Shown here in pieces: positions 50,289-58,272 of a DNA stretch of 64,000 nt. Below the pieces are notes generated by a model that saw only the letters and a program-made list of their open reading frames with translations, was not told where the DNA came from and made no database searches. The position numbers and the translations under genes were made by a program. Origin of the DNA: Pantoea deleyi. GTDB taxonomy: Bacteria > Pseudomonadota > Gammaproteobacteria > Enterobacterales > Enterobacteriaceae. The stretch is taken from positions 2,170,001-2,234,000 of the forward strand of contig NZ_CP071405.1 in NCBI RefSeq assembly GCF_022647325.1, written 5' to 3'. Each line of letters begins with the position of its first letter. Position 1 is the first letter of the stretch.

Positions 50289-50582
50289 ATGAGCAACAGT
50301 GACCTGACCCGCTATATCGTGACCTTTCATTATCAGGAGTCGGGATTAAGTGACATCCTGGAGCTGACCAGCGCAATGACCGCCGCAGGCTTCAGCACCA
50401 CGCTGATGGATGACGACGGTCATCCCCATGAACTGGGCACCAACAGTTATGGCATTGTCACGACGCTGGCGGAGGCGGATCTGCGCCAGCAGGTGACGGC
50501 GGCCGGTGAAAGCGTGCTGGGTCAGAAACCGGAGGTGACCCTGATGACCCTTGAGGCCTATCTGCACGACACCCCGCAGTAG
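50289..50582 (+). CDS. ydiZ: GhoS-like small protein YdiZ
   Basis: A 97-residue protein resembling the GhoS endoribonuclease antitoxin of type V toxin-antitoxin systems: RYIVTFHYQE, LTSAMTAAGFSTTLMDDDG and HPHELGTNSYGIVTTLAEADL line up with the same elements of E. coli GhoS. Position before yniA agrees with YdiZ of E. coli. GhoS has a Cas2-like ferredoxin fold and cleaves ghoT mRNA. No GhoT-like membrane peptide is encoded next to it. GGAGGTG supports the start. Confidence 0.8.
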   Translation: MSNSDLTRYIVTFHYQESGLSDILELTSAMTAAGFSTTLMDDDGHPHELGTNSYGIVTTLAEADLRQQVTAAGESVLGQKPEVTLMTLEAYLHDTPQ

Positions 50583-50685
50583 TGTTTTGCGACCAGACGC
50601 AGAATTAAGGGGTGCAATCGTGCCGGTTTTGGTGAATATTTAAGCAACCCATCGGACTTACGCAGCGAATAAAGAGGACAACCCT

Positions 50686-51579
50686 ATGTGGTCAGCCATT
50701 AGTCGTCTGTTAAGCGAGCAGTTAGGCAACGCCGAAATCACGCAACGTCACGCCCTGGCGGGCGGTGATATCCATCCCACCTGGCATATCCGCTACGGTG
50801 AGCACGATGTCTTTGTCAAAAGTAACAGCCGCGAGATGCTCTCACTCTTTATGTGGGAAGCCGATCAGCTCGCGCTGCTGGCGCGCACCGGCACGGTCCG
50901 GGTGCCGCAGGTCTATGGCGTGGGACATCACCGCGAAGAGAGCTTTCTGCTGATGGAGTATATCCGGCCGCAGCCGCTGAATGAGCAGAGTGCCTGGCAG
51001 CTGGGTCAGCAGCTGGCGCACCTGCATCAGTGGAGCGAGCAGACCCAGTTTGGCCTCGATTTCGACAACAACATTACCACGACGCCGCAGCCCAACAGCT
51101 GGCTGCGGCGCTGGTCAGTGTTCTTTGCCGAGCAGCGTATCGGCTGGCAGCTGCAGCTGGCGGCGGAAAAAGGGCTTCACTACGGTGACACGGAACGGAT
51201 CGTCGCCGCGGTCCAGCGGGTGCTGGCGTCCCATCATCCGCAGCCGTCGCTGCTGCATGGCGATCTCTGGCCGGCCAACTGCGCTGACAGCGCCAGCGGG
51301 CCCTGGCTGTTTGATCCCGCCTGCTACTGGGGCGACCGTGAGTGCGATCTGGCGATGCTGAGCTGGTTTCCCGACCTCCCCCGTCAGATCTACGAGGGCT
51401 ATCAGGCGGTGTGGCCGCTGCCGGACGGTTTTTCACAGCGTCTGCCGGTCTACCAGCTCTATTACCTGCTGAACCGGGCTAACGTGTTTGGCGGGCACTG
51501 GCCTGAAGACGCGCAGTTCGCCATTGATCAGTTGCTGGAAGAAGAGGCGTACAGTCTCCGTCAGGCCAGGCCGGCCTGA
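50686..51579 (+). CDS. yniA: Fructosamine kinase family protein YniA
   Basis: A kinase of the fructosamine/ketosamine-3-kinase family that phosphorylates sugar-amine adducts for deglycation. The 297 residues have LAGGDIHPTWHIRYGEHDVFVKSN (nucleotide loop and Lys), LLMEYI hinge, catalytic SLLHGDLWPANCA and metal-binding LFDPACYWGDRECDLAM. It is convergent with yniB at 12 bases. Confidence 0.93.
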   Translation: MWSAISRLLSEQLGNAEITQRHALAGGDIHPTWHIRYGEHDVFVKSNSREMLSLFMWEADQLALLARTGTVRVPQVYGVGHHREESFLLMEYIRPQPLNEQSAWQLGQQLAHLHQWSEQTQFGLDFDNNITTTPQPNSWLRRWSVFFAEQRIGWQLQLAAEKGLHYGDTERIVAAVQRVLASHHPQPSLLHGDLWPANCADSASGPWLFDPACYWGDRECDLAMLSWFPDLPRQIYEGYQAVWPLPDGFSQRLPVYQLYYLLNRANVFGGHWPEDAQFAIDQLLEEEAYSLRQARPA

Positions 51580-51591
51580 CGGCAAACACGA

Positions 51592-52128
51592 TCAGATAAA
51601 GCCCAGCAGCGACAGCACAAAATATCCGGCAATCGCAATCACCACAGGCAGGACGTAAAGCGGGAAAATCTGCAGGAAGATGGTGTGGCGGGGAACGCGC
51701 ACCTTCTCTTCCAGTTGCTGACGGCTGCGTCCTTCGCTGCCTTTGGCCTGCTCCAGAATCATCTGGTCTTCAATGCCCTCTTTTACATGCCGCGCCTGAC
51801 GTCCCATCCGCGCCCCGGAGGACTCCAGCGCCAGCCCGACGAAAATCAGGATGTAGATCAGCCAGAAGCCCAGGTTCATCTGGCCGTTAAATTCCGGCAC
51901 CGGCGAGTTATGCCAGAAGACGTTGAGGAACGGCGTATTGAAACGAAGCATATCGACGATGACATGCACAAAATCGAGCATCACCGCATCGATGCCCGGT
52001 TGCTTCTCACTGTGCTTAAACATAAAGCTCAAAACAGAAATAATGGTCGACAGCAGCGCCACTAAAAACAGCACCCAGCCCGCCACACGCTTGAGGATGG
52101 CGATGCGGCCAGCCTGTTGATAGGTCAT
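51592..52128 (-). CDS. yniB: Inner membrane protein YniB
   Basis: A 178-residue membrane protein of unknown function, same length as E. coli YniB and starting MTYQQAGRIAILKRVAGWVLF. About four hydrophobic spans are visible, with LIYILIFVGLALESSGARMGRQARH as the family core. The open frame continues upstream to 52284, but 52128 has GGAGA before it and agrees with E. coli. Confidence 0.93.
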   Translation of the reverse strand: MTYQQAGRIAILKRVAGWVLFLVALLSTIISVLSFMFKHSEKQPGIDAVMLDFVHVIVDMLRFNTPFLNVFWHNSPVPEFNGQMNLGFWLIYILIFVGLALESSGARMGRQARHVKEGIEDQMILEQAKGSEGRSRQQLEEKVRVPRHTIFLQIFPLYVLPVVIAIAGYFVLSLLGFI

Positions 52129-52272
52129 ATTCTCTCCTTTACCCGGATTCCGGTTTGCCGTAAGTCTACCTGCCAATGGCGAAATTTCCCAAAAAAAGCG
52201 TGGCCGACCGGGTAGCGCGTGCGCCGCAGAGGAAAAATGGTAAGGTAACGCCGACTTTATAAGGAGATGCCA

Positions 52273-52941
52273 ATGCCCTATCACCGCCCTGTCTGCGCCG
52301 CCCTGTTTGATATGGATGGCTTACTGATCGACTCTGAACCGCTGTGGGATCAGGCCGAGCTGGATATCTTTTCAACGCTGGATATCGACCTGACACGTCG
52401 CAGCGAACTGCCCGATACGCTGGGTCTGCGCATCGATCAGACGGTGCGGATGTGGTACGAAACGCTGCCGTGGCAGGGTCCCTCGCAGCAGGAGGTGACG
52501 GAACGCATTATTGCGCGCGCCATGACGCTGGTGGAGCAGACCCGGCCGCTGCTGCCGGGCGTGGAAACGGCCCTGCAGCTCTGTCGCGATCAGGGGCTGA
52601 AGATCGGCCTGGCCTCCGCCTCACCCCTCAGGATGCTGGAGCAGGTGCTGGAGATGTTTAACCTGCGCCACTATTTCGATGTGCTCTCTTCAGCCGAAGC
52701 CCTGCCTTACAGCAAGCCGCATCCGCAGGTCTATCTCAACGCCGCCGATAGCCTGGCGATCGATCCGCTTAACTGCGTGACGCTGGAAGATTCGTTTAAC
52801 GGCATGATCGCCACCAAAGCCGCGCGTATGCGGTCGATCGTGGTACCCGCCGCTGAACACCGTGACGATCCCCGCTGGGCGCTGGCCGATGTGCGGCTGA
52901 CGAGTCTCAGCGAACTGAGCCTGCACCATCTGCAGGGATAA
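52273..52941 (+). CDS. hxpB: Hexitol phosphatase B
   Basis: A HAD-superfamily sugar-phosphate phosphatase (YniC; 2-deoxyglucose 6-phosphate and hexitol phosphates in E. coli). The 222 residues show motif I FDMDGLLIDSE (two catalytic Asp), motif II GLASASPL, motif III Lys in SKPHPQVYL and motif IV VTLEDSFNG. I use ATG 52273; the ATG at 52267 touches the AAGGAG ribosome site. Confidence 0.95.
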   Translation: MPYHRPVCAALFDMDGLLIDSEPLWDQAELDIFSTLDIDLTRRSELPDTLGLRIDQTVRMWYETLPWQGPSQQEVTERIIARAMTLVEQTRPLLPGVETALQLCRDQGLKIGLASASPLRMLEQVLEMFNLRHYFDVLSSAEALPYSKPHPQVYLNAADSLAIDPLNCVTLEDSFNGMIATKAARMRSIVVPAAEHRDDPRWALADVRLTSLSELSLHHLQG

Positions 52942-52947
52942 TCATCA

Positions 52948-52972
52948 GCCCGCCTGTGCGGGCTTTTTTTTG
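52948..52972 (+). terminator. hxpB terminator
   Basis: AGCCCGC/GCGGGCT with a CTGT loop and eight T, seven bases after the hxpB stop. Confidence 0.93.
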
Positions 52973-53008
52973 CCTGTTTTCGCCTCTTCATGATCCACGC
53001 CGCAAATA

Positions 53009-53028
53009 AATAAAACATCGTTTCATTT
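53009..53028. promoter_or_regulatory. KdgR operator before kduI
   Basis: AATAAAACATCGTTTCATTT agrees with the KdgR consensus (AATRAAAYRNYRTTTYATTT type) over its full length. KdgR represses pectin and uronate genes in Dickeya, Pectobacterium and E. coli and is released by 2-keto-3-deoxygluconate. It lies 85 bases before kduI. Confidence 0.85.
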
Positions 53029-53113
53029 TTATTGAATTCCCGATTCACTCTTCCTAAGATGCATTCATTCCCCGTCCGGGGCGTGCACATCCTGACTGGC
53101 AGAGAGGCCTGAG

Positions 53114-53950
53114 ATGGAAATTCGTCAAAGCATTCACAGCGATCACGCAAAACAGCTCGACACCGAAGCGCTGCGGCGCGCGTTCCTGATTGAGAACATC
53201 TTCACTGCCGATGATTACACCCTGACCTATAGCCATATCGACCGCATTATCATTGGCGGCGTGATGCCGGTGAACCGGCCGGTTACCCTGGGGGATGAGA
53301 TGGGAAAGGCCCTGGGCGTCAGCTATTTTCTCGAACGCCGTGAGCTGGGCGTAATCAACATCGGCGGGCCGGGTCAGGCAGTCATTGACGGTAAAACCTG
53401 GGAGATGGGCCAGGAAGAGGCGCTCTATGTCGGCAAAGGCGCGCGCACGCTGCAGTTCCGCAGCCTGGATCCGGCATGCCCCGCCCGCTTCTATTTCAAC
53501 AGCGCGCCCGCGCACTGCACCTTCCCGGACAGAAAGATCACCCTTGCCGAAGCGGCCAGTACCACGCTGGGCGCTGCCGCTACCGCCAATCGCCGCACCA
53601 TCCACAGGTTTATCGTGCCGGACGTTCTGCCCACCTGCCAGCTCACCATGGGCCTGACCAGACTGGAGAGCGGCAGTCTGTGGAACACCATGCCCTGTCA
53701 CACCCATGACCGCCGCATGGAAGTCTATTTCTACTTCGACCTGCCGGATGAGAGCGCGGTCTTCCACATGATGGGAGAGCCGCAGCAGACCCGTCATCTG
53801 CTGGTGCATAACGAGCAGGCGGTGATCTCACCCAGCTGGTCTATCCATGCCGGAGTCGGCACGCAGTGTTACGCCTTTATCTGGGGCATGGTGGGCGAGA
53901 ATCAGATCTTTGATGACATGGACCCCGTCAACATCAGCGCACTGCGCTGA
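53114..53950 (+). CDS. kduI: 4-deoxy-L-threo-5-hexosulose-uronate ketol-isomerase
   Basis: KduI isomerises the unsaturated-uronate breakdown product of pectin (and hexuronates) to 2,5-diketo-3-deoxygluconate. The 278-residue cupin-like protein contains the zinc ligands in [17 protein letters not shown] (two His and Glu) and SIHAGVG (His). It forms a pair with kduD, 17 bases apart, behind a KdgR box. In E. coli the pair lies elsewhere in the chromosome. Confidence 0.96.
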   Translation: MEIRQSIHSDHAKQLDTEALRRAFLIENIFTADDYTLTYSHIDRIIIGGVMPVNRPVTLGDEMGKALGVSYFLERRELGVINIGGPGQAVIDGKTWEMGQEEALYVGKGARTLQFRSLDPACPARFYFNSAPAHCTFPDRKITLAEAASTTLGAAATANRRTIHRFIVPDVLPTCQLTMGLTRLESGSLWNTMPCHTHDRRMEVYFYFDLPDESAVFHMMGEPQQTRHLLVHNEQAVISPSWSIHAGVGTQCYAFIWGMVGENQIFDDMDPVNISALR

Positions 53951-53967
53951 GCAGAGGAGAATGACCT

Positions 53968-54729
53968 ATGGTAGTGAACAGCTTTAATTTAGCCGGCAAA
54001 GTGGCCATCGTGACTGGCTGTAACACCGGTCTGGGCCAGGGGATGGCGCGTGGACTGGCGCAGGCTGGCTGCGACATCGTGGGCGTCAACCGCTCTGCGG
54101 CGGATGAAACGCAGCGGCAGGTTGAAGCGCTGGGCCGCCGGTTCTGGCCGGTGACGGCCGACCTGGTGCGCAGCGAGGTGGCCACGCAGGTTGTGGAACA
54201 GGCTGTCGCCGCAGCGGGCAGGATCGATATTCTGGTTAACAATGCCGGGATCATCCGCCGCGAAGATGCGCTTAATTTCAGCGTGAAGGACTGGGATGAT
54301 GTGATGAACATCAACAGCAAGTCCGTGTTTTTCCTGGCGCAGCAGGCAGCACGCCGCTTTATCGCACAGGGTGGCGGCGGCAAGATTATCAACATTGCCT
54401 CAATGCTGTCGTTTCAGGGCGGCATCCGCGTGCCCTCCTATACCGCCTCGAAAAGCGCGGTGATGGGGCTGACCCGCCTGATGGCGAACGAGTGGGCGAA
54501 GCATGGCATCAATGTGAACGCCATCGCACCAGGTTACATGGCGACCGATAACACTGAACAGTTGCGTAACGACGCGGCACGCAGTGAAGAGATTCTGGGG
54601 CGGATTCCGGCGGGCCGCTGGGGCGCGCCCGAAGACATGATGGGCCCGGTGGTGTTTCTGGCCTCCTCCGCGTCGGATTACGTCAATGGCTACACACTGG
54701 CGGTCGATGGCGGCTGGCTGGCGCGTTAA
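53968..54729 (+). CDS. kduD: 2-deoxy-D-gluconate 3-dehydrogenase KduD
   Basis: A short-chain dehydrogenase that reduces 2,5-diketo-3-deoxygluconate to KDG with NADH. The 253 residues have the TGCNTGLGQGMA dinucleotide loop, NNAGIIRR, catalytic Ser in INIASMLSF, YTASK (Tyr and Lys) and the closing YTLAVDGGWLAR. AGAGGAG lies before the ATG. Confidence 0.96.
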   Translation: MVVNSFNLAGKVAIVTGCNTGLGQGMARGLAQAGCDIVGVNRSAADETQRQVEALGRRFWPVTADLVRSEVATQVVEQAVAAAGRIDILVNNAGIIRREDALNFSVKDWDDVMNINSKSVFFLAQQAARRFIAQGGGGKIINIASMLSFQGGIRVPSYTASKSAVMGLTRLMANEWAKHGINVNAIAPGYMATDNTEQLRNDAARSEEILGRIPAGRWGAPEDMMGPVVFLASSASDYVNGYTLAVDGGWLAR

Positions 54730-54827
54730 TCTTTTGCGCGGACACGGTTTCACGGCTGTCCGCGATGTTAAAAAAATTCATGCTTCGTTACAGCGTCACA
54801 TGTTCTCATTTACTGGATAAATCCCTA

Positions 54828-54847
54828 TACTGGATGCATCGACAGTT
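54828..54847. promoter_or_regulatory. LexA box before ydjM
   Basis: TACTGGATGCATCGACAGTT fits the SOS box CTGT-N8-ACAG with one change (CTGG). It lies 22 bases before the ydjM start and overlaps a TATACT -10-like sequence. E. coli ydjM is LexA-regulated. Confidence 0.75.
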
Positions 54848-54869
54848 TTCTTTGTATCCAGGTTCTCTC

Positions 54870-55460
54870 ATGACGGGCGAAGGCCACATCATTTTTGCCA
54901 TTGCCAGCGCTATTTTCGCAAAGCGTGCTGAGCTGACACCCGTGCTGGCGCAGGCCGACTGGTGGCATCTTGTTCCCTCGGCGCTGCTGACCTGCCTGCT
55001 GCCTGACATCGACCACCCTAAATCTCTGCTGGGACAGCGGCTGCGCTGGCTCTCACATCCGATTGCGCGGGCGTTCGGACACCGGGGCTTTACCCACAGC
55101 CTGCTGGCGGTGGCTGCCGGATTGTGGCTTTTTCAGATAAACCTGCCCCAGTCGTCGCCGATACCGCCCGACGTGCTGCAGGGGCTGACGCTGGGTTATC
55201 TCAGCCATATCGTGGCCGACATGCTGACGCCCGCCGGGGTGCCGCTGCTGTGGCCCTGCCGCTGGCGCTTCCGCCTGCCGATTCTGCGCAGTCAGAAAGG
55301 GAATCAGCTGGAGCGGGCGCTGTGTCTGGGACTGGTGGGCTATGCGCTCTGGTTTCCGGTGGGGATGCCATCTTTTGGTGCAAACGGCTGGCCGACTCAG
55401 CTGTTTGATACGCTGCAGAACGGTGTTGGTCGGTTAATTTCCACGCATCGTGCGCAATAA
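54870..55460 (+). CDS. ydjM: SOS-regulated inner membrane protein YdjM
   Basis: A 196-residue membrane protein of the YdjM/YbcI metal-dependent hydrolase-like family. MTGEGHIIFAIASAIF starts it as in E. coli; conserved polar residues include CLLPDIDHPKS and FGHRGFTHSLL (Asp/His clusters that look like a metal site) and GYLSHIVADMLTPAGVPLLWP. Biochemical function is unknown. The frame runs upstream to 54765 but would cover the LexA box. Confidence 0.92.
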   Translation: MTGEGHIIFAIASAIFAKRAELTPVLAQADWWHLVPSALLTCLLPDIDHPKSLLGQRLRWLSHPIARAFGHRGFTHSLLAVAAGLWLFQINLPQSSPIPPDVLQGLTLGYLSHIVADMLTPAGVPLLWPCRWRFRLPILRSQKGNQLERALCLGLVGYALWFPVGMPSFGANGWPTQLFDTLQNGVGRLISTHRAQ

Positions 55461-55564
55461 AGCAGCGTAAAACGCTATTCAGTTATAAACCATGCCATTT
55501 GGATATAAGGCCCCCTCTGCGCCTGCTGTTACCATTCATACTGTCTTAATTCGTGATTAACATT

Positions 55565-55594
55565 ATGCGGCCTTCCCGACCCGGAAGGCCGCAT
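55565..55594. repeat. Perfect 12-bp hairpin in the tcyP leader
   Basis: ATGCGGCCTTCC and GGAAGGCCGCAT with a six-base loop end six bases before the GGAG ribosome site of tcyP. There is no T-run, so it is not a standard terminator. Confidence 0.8.
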
Positions 55595-55611
55595 TACTCT
55601 GGAGTTTCAGT

Positions 55612-57003
55612 ATGGACCTTCCTCTTACGCTTAATATCGTGGCCTTTGTGGTGCTGCTGGTATTGCTCTCCCGCTTCAGCCGTCAGAACTGGAGCCTGTC
55701 GAAAAAGGTACTGACCGGTCTGGTGATCGGCGTGCTGTTCGGCCTGGTGTTACAGCTGATCTACGGCGAAAACAGCGCAGTGGTCAAAGCGTCAATCAGC
55801 TGGTTCAACATCGTCGGCAATGGCTATGTTCAGCTGCTGCAGATGGTCGTGATGCCGCTGGTGTTCGTCTCTATTCTCAGTGCGGTCGCGCGTCTGCATA
55901 ACGCCTCGTCGCTGGGGAAAATCAGCGTACTGACGATTGGCGTTCTGCTGTTTACCACCGCCATTTCGGCGCTGGTGGGCGTTTTTGTCACCGGCCTGTT
56001 CGGGCTGAGTGCGGAAGGTCTGGTTCAGGGCGCACAGGAAACGGCGCGTCTCAGTGCGATTCAGAGTAACTACGCAGGCAAGGTCGCCGATCTGACGGTG
56101 CCGCAGCTGGTGCTCTCCTTTATCCCGAAAAATCCGTTTGCGGATCTGACCGGCGCGAATCCGACCTCGATTATCAGCGTGGTGATTTTTGCTGCCTTCC
56201 TGGGTGTGGCTGCCCTGCAGTTGCTGAAAGATGATGAAGCTAAAGGTCAGCGTGTGCTGGTGGCTATCGATACCCTGCAGTCATGGGTCATGAAGCTGGT
56301 GCGTTTAGTGATGAAGCTGACCCCTTACGGTGTGCTGGCGCTGATGACCAAAGTGGTCGCCGGGTCTAACCTGCAGGACATCATCAAGCTGGGCAGCTTT
56401 GTGGTCGCCTCTTACCTCGGCCTGGCCATCATGTTTGGTGTCCATGCGCTGCTGCTGTCGATCAACGGTATCAACCCGCTGCGCTTCTTCCGTAAAGTGT
56501 GGCCGGTGATCACCTTCGCCTTTACCAGCCGCTCCAGCGCCGCCAGTATTCCGCTGAGTGTTGAAACCCAGACCCGTCGTCTTGGCGTGCCTGAATCGAT
56601 TGCCAGCTTCTCCGCCTCCTTTGGTGCCACTATCGGTCAGAACGGCTGTGCCGGTCTCTATCCGACCATGCTGGCAGTGATGGTCGCGCCGACGGTCGGC
56701 ATCAACCCGTTTGACCCGCTCTGGATCGCCACGCTGGTCGGCATGGTCACGCTGAGCTCGGCGGGCGTAGCCGGCGTCGGCGGCGGCGCCACCTTTGCGG
56801 CCCTGATTGTGCTGCCTGCGATGGGACTGCCGGTGACGCTGGTGGCATTGCTGATCTCCATCGAGCCGCTGATCGACATGGGCCGGACGGCGCTGAACGT
56901 CAACGGTTCCATGACCGCCGGTTCCCTGACCAGCCGCTGGTTAGGCCTCACCGACAGGCGTGTGCTGGAAAGCGACGACAACGCAGAACTGGCGCACCGC
57001 TGA
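55612..57003 (+). CDS. tcyP: L-cystine symporter TcyP (YdjN)
   Basis: A dicarboxylate/amino acid:cation symporter-fold transporter that imports L-cystine; in E. coli it is CysB-controlled. The 463 residues include the helical-hairpin signatures [17 protein letters not shown] and [16 protein letters not shown] and the C-terminal INVNG-type [14 protein letters not shown] precedes the ATG. A hairpin sits immediately before the ribosome site. Confidence 0.95.
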   Translation: MDLPLTLNIVAFVVLLVLLSRFSRQNWSLSKKVLTGLVIGVLFGLVLQLIYGENSAVVKASISWFNIVGNGYVQLLQMVVMPLVFVSILSAVARLHNASSLGKISVLTIGVLLFTTAISALVGVFVTGLFGLSAEGLVQGAQETARLSAIQSNYAGKVADLTVPQLVLSFIPKNPFADLTGANPTSIISVVIFAAFLGVAALQLLKDDEAKGQRVLVAIDTLQSWVMKLVRLVMKLTPYGVLALMTKVVAGSNLQDIIKLGSFVVASYLGLAIMFGVHALLLSINGINPLRFFRKVWPVITFAFTSRSSAASIPLSVETQTRRLGVPESIASFSASFGATIGQNGCAGLYPTMLAVMVAPTVGINPFDPLWIATLVGMVTLSSAGVAGVGGGATFAALIVLPAMGLPVTLVALLISIEPLIDMGRTALNVNGSMTAGSLTSRWLGLTDRRVLESDDNAELAHR

Positions 57004-57185
57004 TGGCTTTACACCTGGCGCAGCCGCGCCAGGTTCTCCTCTCTTCTCCATAATCTTCCCCGTTAATGGCAACGCCGTTAAGAAAGCGTTAAGCGTGGTA
57101 AACAGGCGAAAATTTGCCGCTTTAGTGCTTGTCTTTGCCCGTGAAAAGGCGAATTCTGCCTCCAGTCTTATGAGGAGAATGCCCG

Positions 57186-57593
57186 ATGAAAAAAATTATC
57201 GCCTCGCTTCTGACGCTGACGCTGCTTACGCCTGCGCTGGCGCTGGCTCACCCCGGTGACTGGGGCCCGCCGGGCGACTGGGGACGACATGGCGGACCCG
57301 GCCCGCACTGGGGCGGCCCCGGACCCCACTGGGGCGGGCCGGTGCACTTCTTACCCGACGCTGCTACGGCAGTGCTGATTGGCGGGCTGACCTACTACCT
57401 GCTGAACGGCAGCTATTATCAGCGTCACGGCGACGAATATGTGGTGGTCGAGCCACCGGAGGCGTCGCGGGTCAGCAATGAGATGCGGGTGCTCGATTTT
57501 AATGGCAAACGCTTTTATGTGCAGGCAGGTCACTATTATCAGCGGCAGATCGATGGTGACTATGTCGAGGTGCCGCGCCCGGCAGGATTGTAA
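57186..57593 (+). CDS. Exported Gly/Pro/His/Trp-rich protein of unknown function
   Basis: The 135-residue product has a clear Sec signal peptide (MKKIIASLLTL..., cleavage near ALA|HP at 21). The next 30 residues are a low-complexity repeat of PGDWG and GPGPHWGG units. A hydrophobic segment (about 58-70, ATAVLIGGLTYYLL) and a C-terminal half with two similar YYQR repeats (SYYQRHGDEYVVVE and HYYQRQIDGDYVEV) follow. It may be anchored or periplasmic. I do not recognise a named family and no E. coli gene fits at this site. Confidence 0.8.
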   Translation: MKKIIASLLTLTLLTPALALAHPGDWGPPGDWGRHGGPGPHWGGPGPHWGGPVHFLPDAATAVLIGGLTYYLLNGSYYQRHGDEYVVVEPPEASRVSNEMRVLDFNGKRFYVQAGHYYQRQIDGDYVEVPRPAGL

Positions 57594-57607
57594 CGCGGCC
57601 CCAACGA

Positions 57608-57638
57608 AAAACGGCCCGTCATGATGACGGGCCGTTTG
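57608..57638. terminator. Bidirectional terminator before osmE
   Basis: ACGGCCCGTC/GACGGGCCGT with a five-base loop, flanked by A on the left and T on the right. It separates the convergent 57186 gene and osmE. Confidence 0.85.
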
Positions 57639-57654
57639 CTATTCAGGGGAAGGC

Positions 57655-57990
57655 TTACTGCTGAGCCTGCGGGTCAGTGTCATACTCCGCACAGCTCTGG
57701 AAACCGTAGTTCATCACACGGCCGGTATCGTTGTAGCTTACGAAGTAAGTCTGTGCTTTACCGTCGCGCTGGCCCAGAACGTAGGTCTGGCAGGTGCCAC
57801 GCGCGTGAACCATGGTGATTTCAGTCGATGGCGCACCGGCGATCTGACGAACCTGATCGCGGGTCATGCCCTTTTTAACATCCTTTACCACTGGCTTAGT
57901 CACGTAGCTTTCCGCACGATCGTAAGTCGTACAACCAGACAGTGCAGCCAGTGTCAGCGCCGCAGCGATACATCCCATCACTTTATTCAT
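57655..57990 (-). CDS. osmE: Osmotically inducible lipoprotein OsmE
   Basis: A small envelope lipoprotein of the SmpA/OmlA fold; in E. coli its gene is induced by osmolarity and stationary phase. The 111 residues from 57990 carry lipobox LSGC with Cys20 followed by Thr, then [19 protein letters not shown] and [22 protein letters not shown], nearly as in E. coli. GAGGAACAAC precedes the ATG. It lies near nadE as in E. coli. Confidence 0.95.
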   Translation of the reverse strand: MNKVMGCIAAALTLAALSGCTTYDRAESYVTKPVVKDVKKGMTRDQVRQIAGAPSTEITMVHARGTCQTYVLGQRDGKAQTYFVSYNDTGRVMNYGFQSCAEYDTDPQAQQ

Positions 57991-58272
57991 CTTGTTGTTC
58001 CTCATTGATTGTCCATGTGGAATCAAGCCTGGAACAGAAATGCTGATATATCAAGTTTATGAAGAACAATTCGTGGCACTGTGACCGTCAGGATTCCGTA
58101 AAGAAGGCTGTGTTACCCTCAGCACGCACGTATACTTCCCGGCTATCGGGGCAGCGGCCAGCCCCCCTTTACGCGCGGCTGCACGCCTCTCTATCAGCAG
58201 GGTGCAACGAACATCCGCTCTGCTGGCCTGCCCGATTTCCGTTTACGCCATCGCTGACGACCCTGAGGATCA

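Noticed and set aside
50110..50292. A 60-codon frame before ydiZ, considered as a GhoT toxin
   Set aside because: It has no two-helix membrane pattern like GhoT, is rich in Arg, and its end only overlaps the ydiZ ribosome site.
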